64,000 nucleotides of DNA from the NCBI RefSeq assembly GCF_000143535.2, contig NC_037314.1, forward strand, positions 1,178,001 through 1,242,000. Direction: 5' to 3'. Under the pieces are notes generated by a model. The model did not search any database, had not been told where the DNA came from, and worked only from the letters and a program-made list of their open reading frames with translations. Below, piece by piece: positions 48,747 to 60,194 of the stretch. This DNA comes from Botrytis cinerea B05.10. Taxonomy: Eukaryota; Ascomycota; Leotiomycetes; Helotiales; Sclerotiniaceae. The position numbers and the translations under genes were made by a program. Every line of letters starts with the position of its first letter. The stretch's first letter is position 1.

Positions 48747-49803
48747 TCACTCGCCATACGTTCTTCGCACCCAGTCCTTCGCAGCTTCCTTGATTCTAGC
48801 ATCCTCGGCTTCCATATCCGCACCTTCTGCTTCGTCTTTCATCTCTTTCCATGGGACCAACGCAGCCTTGAATTCCTCTTCGTGAAAGTTGTCTGGCCAT
48901 CCATAGTTCAAAAGCATCTGTCTTACTTCTTTGCCCTGCAAAACCAGTGCCAGCAATCTCTATGCAGCCCAATCGCTCTGGTCCCACAACCAAATCCAGA
49001 GAATTGAAAATTGATGTGTCAATACGATAATCAACTCTCAGCCAGCGAGACAGGAGTACTTCACTTCTTCTTCTCCGCCCATTTCTCCTTCATCTCCAAA
49101 CCACCAATTTCCATGCCTATAATCAGGTACTATGACCAGATCTCTATAATACGCAACCCACTTCTTGAGAACATTGGGAGCGGGCCCGGACGGAAAATGG
49201 CGATAGTAACCTTCATGAGTGTCGGGAGGAGCTTCGGGGAAGTCATATCGAGCGCTGAAATAATCGACCTCAAATATCTCGTCTAGGGTACGTCAACACG
49301 AGTAATCGTGACTGACAGATAAATAATAGCTTACTAGTTTTGCAATCTAAGATTAGAACATATCCACCATGATTGGCGGAAGTGAGGGGTATACACCATG
49401 ACTCGATGTACTTCTCCTCAGGCTTCAGGAAGAACGGGTCGGTCCATGATTCGAGATGCATTCTTCGCTCGTTCTCTTCTTCGTCTTTCTTTTCGTCTTC
49501 ATTATCGCTCGTTTTCTCGTCATCGGACACCACAGTCTGTGCGTCCCTCAAATAGAGCATGGGAGACATATCAGGACCAATTTTCTCCTTGTCGGAATTG
49601 AAAAGGGGTAGTTTCGACAGCACATTGACGGTCTCAGGATCCATACCAGCCTCAATCCAGGCATCGGTGTCAAATGATGGGAGAGTGTGAGGTCCGTAGC
49701 TGATATTGGATTCTTCGGGCAGGCTTTGAAAGCGCAAAATCAGGGTGTACATTTCGCCGAGTAGAGAAACTATCTCTTCGCTGTTGAAGGTTGGCGGTAC
49801 CAT
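48747..49803 (-). CDS. Unrecognised fungal protein gene, 3' half apparently frameshifted
   Basis: Exon 1 (49335-49803, MVPPTFNSEEIVSLLGEMYT...) has a Ser/Asp/Glu-rich middle and ESWCIPLTSANHGGYVLILD. A 53-base GTAAGC...CTAG intron (49283-49334) joins it to DEIFEVDYFSARYDFPEAPP and LKKWVAYYRDLVIVPD. This frame stops at TGA 49038-49040. Protein-like text continues in a second frame (SRWLRVDYRIDTSIFNSLDL, GPERLGCIEIAGTGFAG) and then a third (LLNYGWPDNFHEEEFKAALV) to a stop at 48747. The shifts lie at about 49060-49090 and 48935-48960. No intron of normal size can join the frames. The gene is either a recent pseudogene or carries two sequence errors. The pattern (upstream Tyr/Trp-rich part, ending YGWP) recalls a large family of uncharacterised fungal proteins. 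Confidence 0.55.
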
Positions 49804-49894
49804 GATTCCAGTATAGCGCTCAGTGATCAAGGACTAAGTGGTATACTGATTTACCAGGTCGTCGACGACATGGGTCGATGTGGTGTTTGTGAAT

Positions 49895-50255
49895 CGAGGA
49901 AACAAGAGTTCCAAGTTTTGTTAAAGCGACGGCCCTAAAGGCTGAGCACGGGCGACTTTTGACTGTAGCCGAACAACAGTAGATAGTGATCAAAACCCAA
50001 GTAAGGGAGTTGGAGCAACTCAAAGGACAATATGATATCTTCAAAAGAGCCACAACTTCATTCGAGAGTGAAAGGGAAGACTTGGAAAAAGGGCTCGGAA
50101 CCATAAAAAAGGACTTTGCAGTAGACGCTAAACCCATAGCGTACTTGTATGTATTTTTTGGCATATTAAAAAGAAAAGGCAAACGAAACCTAGTGAGCAA
50201 AATTTCGCAGAAACACATGGTCAGATTGAAGGTATTTCCTGAAGTATTTCCATGA
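49895..50255 (+). pseudogene. Possible relic of a coiled-coil protein
   Basis: On the plus strand one frame reads EETRVPSFVKATALKAEHGR, then LLTVAEQQ, a TAG, and continues in the same frame as IKTQVRELEQLKGQYDIFKR and SEREDLEKGLGTIKK. The composition is that of a charged coiled coil, interrupted by one stop and without a clear start. It may be a gene fragment or a 3' exon. The parent family is not known. Confidence 0.25.
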
Positions 50256-52156
50256 TGTAGGAGAAAAGTTAAGAATGCTTTCTACCTCTTGCCACGGGTG
50301 TTTTCTTACACATCTTGAAACATGAAAAGAATACACGAGGAACTTGCCATTTTAGATGTCCATTTCAGGCCCATCCAATTGATGATTCGGATTGTTCACG
50401 TGATCTACGCTCTGCTCATGCTGATCAACGCACCATCTCCAACGCTATATGTGAAGGCATCTGGAAACTCTTCAGCTCCGAGCTCACCATTAGTATTATT
50501 CGATGTTTTTGAGGGCTTCCTTGCAGTCTACCCCCCTCACAGTTTATGACGGTTCGTCGCCAGAATACCACGTGATAATTTTTAGCATATATCCCCTCTC
50601 CTCCAAGTGATTTCAACAGTTTCGTATAGATATACTGATCCGGCCCTCAATTAAAACTATGCCTTGTATAGATTAGAGAATTTAATTTCCCATCACCTGC
50701 ATTCGAAGGAGAAAACACGTTCACAATGATGCAAGATTTTTCAATCAAGTGTAGTGCGTATCATCCCAAAAACTATGTATAATGGAGTTGACAATATCAA
50801 TGGCTCTGATTAACCTACCTAACACGCCTGATGCTCTTAGCTTGATTTCTGAAGGTCATTGAAAGCTCGTATTTAGAATCCTATATCTCCTTTCTGTAGG
50901 GAAGATGTCACTGCTACATTAGTGATCTCCCTTCTTATACGAGAGGCGCAGTATAAATTGGGGGCCCGAGTCTATACATCTGTGCGAATCACGTAAATAA
51001 AAGTACATAAACTTATAGGTAATCGTCAGACTGAAACTAGCTTCATCTTTTTAAAAATATAAGTTCCATATAATTCAATTTCTCGAATTTTTGATATATC
51101 AACATACTAATTCAAATCTAAGACAATTATTTGATAGAGGTTAATACTCCTATATAGATTTATGTATAAATATAAGCCCTTATTAAATACTATGCATAGT
51201 AAACAAAGATTTAACAGGTCTAGTCGATAATATATACATAAGGATATTATATTGTCCCCACAAATATAGATTAGTTACTCGGGGCTGTACGATTAACGAA
51301 CGGAGAAATTAGTAATGAAACTAAGGATCTACAAGCTTATTAGCTTAAAATAAGCTATATAGTCTATCATGGTACTGTGAAAGAAGAAGTTTAATAATAG
51401 AAAGAGAAATCACGGAATAGCCTATGAGATCATTAGAGGGCGTGGGGATTATAAGGACTAGGGGTTGACTAGGGTGTATGATTACTCATTCTCCTGCATT
51501 ATAGACGACGTACAACCCTGACATACATGATTAATGCCCCCTGATTCCAAACTAGTGTGTATAACTTAACCTAAGATTTTCATGCTTTTCTGAACGAATT
51601 CTGACAGATTGCTTTGTAGCCTCTATTCATAGGAAGAGCGAGTAAAATGCCTAGAACTTCAAGCATCATGTAAAGATCGCTCGTTGGAATATATATTTAT
51701 GATCATCTTGTAGTCTTTCCATTGATAATCCTATAACTGTTACAACTGATATATGACGCTCGGTAGAGTTTTGGGGCAGCTGTTGGCTGAATGTTGCGAC
51801 TTCCGATATCGTTAGCCTCAGAATTTCAACTTGCTATAACTCCTTATATTTTAAGCACTAATGGCGAGTAAGCGACTGGAATATCGAGTTTTGTACCCTG
51901 GAGTTCTTTGATCTTGTAATGTAAAAGATGATTTATCTTACATGTTTTAAAAGTAAACCTATCCTACTCCATAGTTTTAGAGCTCTTTATTCAGATAATA
52001 GTTGCATGGTTAGAAACTATCCTTCCCAGAAACAACAAGTAAGAACTCTGGGCATTGTTTATGACCAAAGTGCAATGTTCTGGAGTATGTATTAACAAAG
52101 TCTCGAGACCTTCCATACAAATGAGCTTGTATCATCTTTAATTCCATATAGCAGTC
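50256..52156. other. AT-rich gene-free island
   Basis: 1.9 kb of AT-rich sequence, particularly 50.6-52.1 kb, with many stops in all frames and TpA-rich text. This is the look of an old transposon fragment mutated by repeat-induced point mutation, though no transposase text can be read. It includes a core motif, AAATTGGGGGCCCGAGTCT (50955-50973), similar to one at 55090-55108. Confidence 0.5.
50955..50973 (+). repeat. Dispersed repeat core, copy A
   Basis: Fifteen of 19 bases match copy B at 55090-55108; three of the four differences are transitions. Both copies follow a CTTCYTAYA-like stretch. Confidence 0.4.
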
Positions 52157-53173
52157 ATGGCCGTACGTAGGATAAGCCCTCTTGGACGCCGCATTTTCTT
52201 CATATTTTCATTCATCACTCTTACATTAATTTATCTTTACAACTTCTCAAAGCCTCACTATATCCAAATTCCCAACTATGCGCCCCTCAGAAAAACCAAC
52301 CACACGTCAAAAGTCGCAATCGTTACATTCCTATCCGGTGGCGAAGATCCATCCTCGCCCCCAGAAGACGACTTTTATTTTCAAGCCGTCAGAACACTGA
52401 CGTATCAGCTCTTGCACGATCCTCAAACACGGTCAAAGAGAACTGATGTCCCCTTTCTTGTCCTCTGCACCCAAAGCGTTGCCACTTCAAAAATCAGACG
52501 TTTAGAACTTGACGGCGCAACAGTGAAAGTTGTACCCGATGTGCCCGTTTCCTTCTGGATATCGACAGGAGTCACACGATGGAAAGATCAGTTCACCAAA
52601 CTGAGGATATTCGAGATGGTAGATTACGAGCGGATTTTGTTCATCGACGCTGACACATTGATTGTGGAGCCACTGGATGGGATTTTCGACGAAGTGATGA
52701 TACGAAATCCCATGACTTCACTGCTACATAGGACCAAAGAGGTAAAGCACGACGAAAAACCAATACCCAGCAACTATACCTTCGCCGCCCGCAGCGACAA
52801 TGCCTTCTCTGGAGAAAGAAACCACCCTTTTCCTCCACCCCCGACGGACAGCTTCTCAGCTGGATTCTGGATTACAGCACCTAGTAAGGAGATGTTTGAC
52901 TACTTAATGAGTGTGATGGGACATTGGAGGAGATTCAATCCGCATACAATGGAGCAGAGTTTGTTGAATTATGCGTTTCGAAGGGAGGGACCAATGCCGT
53001 GGTTCGAATTGGGGTGTGAGTGGAGTGCTACGTGGCCGAACTTGAAGGATTGGGAGGCAGGTGTGAAGAGCTTGCATGAGAAATGGGATCGTACGGGACC
53101 GAAGGAGATGAGAGAGAAATGGTCGAAAGTGAAGAGTGAGATGGAAGTTTTTCAACAGAGACTTCAGCAGTGA
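52157..53173 (+). CDS. Type II membrane glycosyltransferase, GT8/glycogenin-like (338 aa)
   Basis: Single exon from ATG 52157. A short basic cytoplasmic end (MAVRRISPLGRR) precedes one membrane anchor, IFFIFSFITLTLIYLYNF (13-30), so the catalytic part faces the Golgi lumen. The GT-A fold is marked by KVAIVTFLSG, VPFLVLCTQSV, and the DxD motif in ILFIDADTLIVEPL (D164, D166), which binds metal and nucleotide sugar. FSAGFWITAPSKEMFDYLM and EQSLLNYAFRREGPMPW match the second half of GT8-type enzymes. Sugar donor and acceptor are unknown. Related fungal proteins include GlcNAc- and galactosyl-transferase candidates. It converges on the CAP59-like gene with 142 bases between the stops. Confidence 0.88.
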   Translation: MAVRRISPLGRRIFFIFSFITLTLIYLYNFSKPHYIQIPNYAPLRKTNHTSKVAIVTFLSGGEDPSSPPEDDFYFQAVRTLTYQLLHDPQTRSKRTDVPFLVLCTQSVATSKIRRLELDGATVKVVPDVPVSFWISTGVTRWKDQFTKLRIFEMVDYERILFIDADTLIVEPLDGIFDEVMIRNPMTSLLHRTKEVKHDEKPIPSNYTFAARSDNAFSGERNHPFPPPPTDSFSAGFWITAPSKEMFDYLMSVMGHWRRFNPHTMEQSLLNYAFRREGPMPWFELGCEWSATWPNLKDWEAGVKSLHEKWDRTGPKEMREKWSKVKSEMEVFQQRLQQ

Positions 53174-53315
53174 TATTGAATAATAGGCCGTTTGAATCAT
53201 CAAATAGAGGAAAATGAATGTTGAAGTGAAATCAATGAATTATATTTTTTTTATTTTTTATGTCCTCTGCTTCAAAATCAAGAACAGTAAATTTGTATAT
53301 TCAAAATAGCAATAA

Positions 53316-54668
53316 TTATATGTGAGCCCAACCATTTTCACGAAGGACCTGCATCTCATTTACGAGACAGTAAGCCCCCTTCTCATGAACTTCCGTTTGT
53401 CCTACAACGGATACCTCGCTGTGCCAGCGTTGGACCCTTTTTTGTACTAAAATACTTTCGATATACCTGTGCAGAAATCCCGTCCAACGAGCCCACCTGT
53501 TACTCCATGTCCCCTCCAGAATCTCTATTTTGCTCGGCCACTTCCCCCCTTTTGGATTTACAACACTATCAGCTTTAGCATTGTACGAGACTCTCACCTT
53601 TGGGTTAAGCCAAACGCCTTTCGTCAAACTCAAAGCATTGTCTGCGTGAATAAGACAGCATTCCGATCCTTCTAAATGATACTGCGCAAGACTATCTCGA
53701 ACCCCCCGAAAGCGCAAAGATGGATTTTCATAAAATGGTTCTGCTTGGAAGACCACTATTCCATTCCAACAGGATCTAACCGGTATTGGCGCACTTGTCT
53801 TCATCGCATTCCGCGATTCGGTAGCCAGGAAAAAGGGCCAGGTTTGCGTAATGGGTTCTTCGCCTTTGATGTCGCGGAGAGCAAAGGTGTCATAAAAGAG
53901 TGGCGGTTTGGCAAAGTCTATTGCACAGGCCGCTGCGTAGTTGCCGTCTCTTGTTGCAAGCAGATTTACGACGTCTTCGGTCTATAAACCAAGTTAGGAG
54001 AATTAGTTTATTGAAGAACTGTACAGCGGGTTGGAAAGAAGCAAATGGCTGAGAGATACCGTGAAAATTACGTCATTTAACCACAGTATCTTGTCGAAAG
54101 ATCGTTTTCCTTGACCATCCCTTTTGTCTGAGAGCTTTTTCAGCTTGTCCATAACTCTATTTCGCAATTTTGCGAGATAGGGAATGCGACGTAGTTCTTT
54201 TCTGGTCCTGTTTGTCTGTATCCACCCCTCCTCGTCTGGATCTGGCACTCGTTCCACTTCGTCTTTGTGTGTAATATTCAACAATTCAATACTTCTCTCT
54301 ACTCCCAGCTTCTCCAATTCCACATCTAAATCCCTCAGAGCACCCTTGGTGTTGTCCCAACTGCCACTTTCTACAATGGAGATATAGACATTGTCTACGC
54401 CGAGATGTCTCACGAGGTCTAATAAGGCAGCGCTCCAGTGAGAGCGTAAGATTAGCTCATTGTTCCAATGCATGCTCGCAATGAATATGCGATCTTTCGA
54501 AGTGACAGCGTCAGACGGGGCCGAGGATAGAGAAACTCGTCTCAGTGGTGGACTGAGAGAAATCGTCAGGAAAAAGTCGATTGATAGTATAAGGAGGAGG
54601 GGAAAAGTAGCCAAACGGAGCCAGCTCCGGCTCTGGCGCCATAATCGCTGGTTGGAATACAGAAGCAT
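53316..54668 (-). CDS. CAP59/CMT1-like glycosyltransferase (424 aa)
   Basis: Two exons, 54060-54668 and 53316-53981, with a 78-base GTATCT...TATAG intron. The splice gives LWLNDVIFTTEDVVNLLATR. An N-terminal signal anchor (LRLATFPLLLILSIDFFLTI) follows a basic end, so the protein is a type II Golgi membrane protein. The CAP59/CMT1 mannosyltransferase-like domain is recognised from RIFIASMHWNNELILRSHW, NVYISIVESGSWDNTKGAL, RIPYLAKLRNRVMDKL, ACAIDFAKPPLFYDTFALRD, SCWNGIVVFQAEPF, and SECCLIHADN. Cryptococcal members add mannose to capsule precursors; filamentous ascomycetes carry several paralogues of unknown substrate. The neighbouring GT8-like gene suggests a common glycan pathway, by position only. 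Confidence 0.9.
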
Positions 54669-56016
54669 ACGTATGAAGTGTCTCTCTATAGATCAGATAG
54701 CTCTAGGTGCAGAGAAAAGAACTTATTTTGATATTTGAGAGTACACGAAGAAATTAGGTGCTCATGCAGTTGGCACAGCCAGTTTTGGTGTAAGCAATTG
54801 TTCATAAGCTCATTCTTCTGCATGCAAAAGTCGGGAACCATAAGCATAAGGAAACATTGCCTCTGATTGGCTGAATCGAGAAGGATTGGGTGGGTCAGAG
54901 CCCAGTCAGCGGGGCTGATGTCAAGTGGTTCATTCGGTACTCTTATTACGCCTATTGTTAAATTGAAGTTCTGTGATACCAGTCAAAAGCTTCCATAGTG
55001 GAGTTGCATGTAACTGATGTATAGTATACATAACGTAATTCGCTTATATTGTGTAAGTTTTCTCACACACTTCCTACAAGACATAGAGTTAATTGAGGGC
55101 CCGGGTCCGTGCACAGATCTAGGCATTTATCAAACACTGTGCCTAGTACGCTATGTAGGGATTCCCAGTGTAAGAATGGTGGCAGTGTATACACGATACA
55201 CCGGACTCACAACTCCACTAAGGTTGTGCTCTCTCCACTCATAAACTGCGAGGAGTTCCCATAGAACCACAAGAGGTTCTATTTTGGTAAATGAAATTCC
55301 AAAAATTCTCTATATGGCAAAGGTCTACAACTTAGATTAGATGAACGAGAGGAAAATCAGGAGGCTCACCGATTCAAAAAAAAAAAAAAAAAATGCTATT
55401 CATACACGCTAGAAAAGGAGCTAAACCCTCTCCACAACTGCCAAACAGCCGACGCAGAATCTCCTCTCATTTCCCCGCTTGGCCGATCATGTCGATCACG
55501 CCCATTCCCGTTACTGGGCTGGGTTTGAGCTAACTATCGCATAGTCCAGATGAAATCTTCCACGAGCGAAGATTAACGGTCTAGCGATGCGCGATATGAG
55601 AGCAGCGTTAACACTGAAGTATGATAATTTTTGGAAAGAGGTTGGAAGAAGAAGTGATTCGAAGAGGGTGGAGGGATGGAGTTGGAGGAGCAGAGGGAAC
55701 TGTGGGTTCTGGAAGGGATTGAGGGTTGTTGGAGAAGGGGGCTTAGGTGACAACGTTGTGGTGAAGATGGATGAAGCAATGGGTTTATGACTGGTATCCT
55801 GATGCTTGCTTATTCCAACTTAAATAAAAATAGTAACTATACAAGAGTATATATATATACTTCGATTTTAATCTAGAAAGTATATCAAATCCAGTGGCTG
55901 TCTTGAGTGTTCAACAGGATTGATATAGTTAACGTTATTCATTTTAGCTAATATAACATGCGTGTGTCATTTGATTCAAATTCTACATTCATTGCTGTAT
56001 CTTTCATCCTCAATCC
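54669..56016. other. Intergenic
   Basis: 1.35 kb between tandem minus-strand genes, holding the CAP59-like promoter. It includes dispersed repeat core copy B, an inverted repeat CTAGGCA...TGCCTAG (55119-55145), and a poly(A) run at 55376-55393. A purine-rich short frame near 55.6-55.8 kb was not accepted as a gene. Confidence 0.5.
55090..55108 (+). repeat. Dispersed repeat core, copy B
   Basis: TAATTGAGGGCCCGGGTCC, 15 of 19 bases matching copy A at 50955-50973 in the same orientation. Confidence 0.4.
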
Positions 56017-57623
56017 CTAATCCATAAACGTCACCGTCTTCGTCCTGACCCACTCCTCCAAGCCCAGCGATCCAAATCTTCCAAACCCACTGTCCTTCAT
56101 GCCTCCATGCGGAAGTCCCGCCTCGTCATGTACACTTCCATTATGTCCATTGATATGCACAGCGCCACTTTCGACCGCCCTCGCAATGCGCAATCCCCGC
56201 TGTAAATCCCGGGTATAGATGCCTGCTGCAAGTCCGTAGTCGGTGTCGTTAGAGATGCGGATCGCTTCTTCTTCGGTGGAGATTTCGATCACCGAGACGG
56301 TCGGCCCGAAAGATTCTTCGCGGTAGATGGACATGGAGGGGTTGACTGATTTGAGGATTACGGGGGACATCTTGGTGGTAGGGGAGGAATCAGTAGGCGG
56401 TGTGCCGTGGAGAATGGAGCCACCTTTGGAGAGGGAATCGGAAATTAAAGATGCATTTTTAGAAACGCCTTGAGAGTTGATAAGGGCTGTTGGTGAAGGG
56501 AACATTTTTGCAGTAGCGGCTGCTAATTCTTTCTCGCTACACAGTTTGTCAGATAAGTTTCTTGCCTTCATTGTCTTCTTTTTTGCTGAGCAGAACAAGA
56601 ACCACTAGGTAAATGAGAAAGAAAATGAACAAGGAAAACTTACAATTCTGCTGCAACATTCTTGTGAACAAGAATTCTTTCTGTACTCATACAGATTTGG
56701 CCAGAGTGTAAGAAAGCCCCCTTTGCACACTCCACAGCTGCTAATTTCAAGTCGGCGTCTTCCCACACAATAACGCTAGCTTTACCACCCAACTCCAATA
56801 TTACAGGTTTGAGATTCTTTCCCGCCAATTCTCCATAAACCCTTCCTACCCTAGTACTACCCGTAAAGTTAATCTTCTTAATGATTGGGCTCTCAATCAT
56901 TTGTGCCGTTCTCGCGGGAGCATCTTCACTTGAAATTGCTATGTATGTTAATACACCTTTAGGTAACCCAGCTTTGTGCAAGATGTCACAGATATGCCAA
57001 CTGCACATTGGTGAAAACTCTGGTGCTTTGAGAATTGCACAATTTCCAGCTGCGAGTGCATAGGTAATGCTTCGGAAACCGAGAATATAGGGAGCGTTCC
57101 AAGGTGCAGCACCGAGAATAACTCCATAAGGTTCTTTGTAGACGAGTGCACTTCGACCTTCCTCTGACGTCATGGGGATGCTTCCGGCAATGGAAGTTAT
57201 ACGGCCGGCAACGTCAAGAAGACCCTCCCGAGCAAGATGAGTATTAAATCCGGCCCAAATAGGGTCTGCGCCGGTTTCTTTAATCATGGTTTCTTCGAGG
57301 ATAGACTTTTGCTCAAGCATTATTTCGGCTGCTCGGAGAAAGATATCGCGTTTTTGGGGTGGCGGTAATCTGCTCCATGCTGGGTAGGCCTTTTGAGCTG
57401 TGTCCAAAGCGAGGTCAATATCAGATGCAGATGCAGATACACAATTGTGAAGGTGGGAATTATCTGCTGGTGAATAGACGGGGAAAGTTCTGCTGGATTG
57501 GTGAGGTTCATTGTTGATAATGAGGGGTATTGTGTGAGTTGAAGTTGATGATGAAACTTCATCATTAATTTTAGATGATGTCTTGGCTGTGGTGCCAATG
57601 GCCTCAGTGGCGGAAGGAGACAT
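56017..57623 (-). CDS. Aldehyde dehydrogenase, salicylaldehyde/vanillin-type (499 aa)
   Basis: NAD(P)-dependent oxidation of an aldehyde to its acid. Exons 56644-57623 and 56017-56536 flank a 107-base intron. I placed the acceptor after CTGAC...GTGTAG because it yields NVAAEFEKELAAATAKMFPS, which fits the family; earlier AGs break the frame. Catalytic features are present: PWNAP (N176), FTGSTRVGR (254-261), general base E277 (LELGGK), and nucleophile C311 (HSGQICMSTERI). ESFGPTVSVIEI and GGMKDSGFGRFGS come near the end. The subgroup is suggested by overall resemblance to fungal aromatic aldehyde dehydrogenases. The true substrate is unknown. No targeting peptide is visible. Confidence 0.94.
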
Positions 57624-58706
57624 TGGTGACGATTGACGTTTTTGGGTATATAAATTAAACTTATATGTCGTGAGGAGAGTATGGTATGATATAACTCAAA
57701 CAAAAAGCAAACCAAAGAAATAAATTGTGTTTTTGTAGTCTTTAGTAGAAGATTTAATAGATGAAATCTTGTATTACTTAAGCTGAGTTAAGAAACACTA
57801 CCTACTTGGTAGCTCTGGGATCAAGTCTGTAGATTGTGGGGCCCACCAGTCCTGCTTCCAAACTGTCGATTCTGTGATTCTACACAGTAGGCAGCTAGGC
57901 AAGGAAGGGACAGCGGAACAATTGAACAATAGTGGAGAAGTGGGGGCAGATTGATTGCTGAGTTACAATCTAACGGTCGGATCTTCCAAATATTGTAATC
58001 AACCCCGCTCAAAAGTACGGAGTCAAGGAGGGAGCCGCAACTTTAGTCCACCCACGGAATGGAGAAGTGGCTTGTAGATAGCCGGGAAATGCTCACGGCA
58101 ATGTTGGTAAGAAATGTCGAAACCAATGAGAGACTAGAAGTATCGAAGCAAACACCTTGTCTCTTGCGTGTCTAGGTAGGTAGGTATAATCCGTGACAAA
58201 AACAAGGGCATGACCTTGCCGGCTCCTCCAGTAAACTTATCCATCCACTTTCCGGAAACTTTTCCAGTACTTTACTGACTTCCACAACGATTCACCTATG
58301 CATATCGAACTGACACTGTTGGTAAAAAAGCATCCGCACCATATGAAGCAATCCATCTCATTGTTTTTCTATTCGTTACTTCTCATTGTCTTGTACCTCA
58401 CGTGCTATCCACAAGGGACCATGGAAAGGACGCTCGGGGCATTCATTAATTGTTGCACCAACAAATTATCCCTCTCTTGGCATCCCTTGCACTCTAAATC
58501 TTCGCTTCTCCCCGATAACTATAATCTATCTACCTTTCAATTAACTCCCCGAGCGAATGAAGGGGTATCGTTATTGCATCGTAAATTCGCCAAAATATCA
58601 TCTTCCAAATAATTGCATGTATGACCGTCATTGAGCCCCATATCCTCTCTTGTATTGCCGCCAAAAAGAAATTTCATGGTTTCTCGTGAAGGTGAGTGGG
58701 AAATCT
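57624..58706. other. Intergenic, promoter side of aldehyde dehydrogenase
   Basis: About 1.08 kb between two minus-strand genes. No further gene, repeat or RNA was recognised. Confidence 0.5.

Positions 58707-60194
<1,488 letters not shown>

Noticed and set aside
55587..55790. Short Gly/Arg-rich plus-strand frame and Ser/Pro-rich antisense frame
   Set aside because: Both arise from a purine-rich tract; no evidence of coding.
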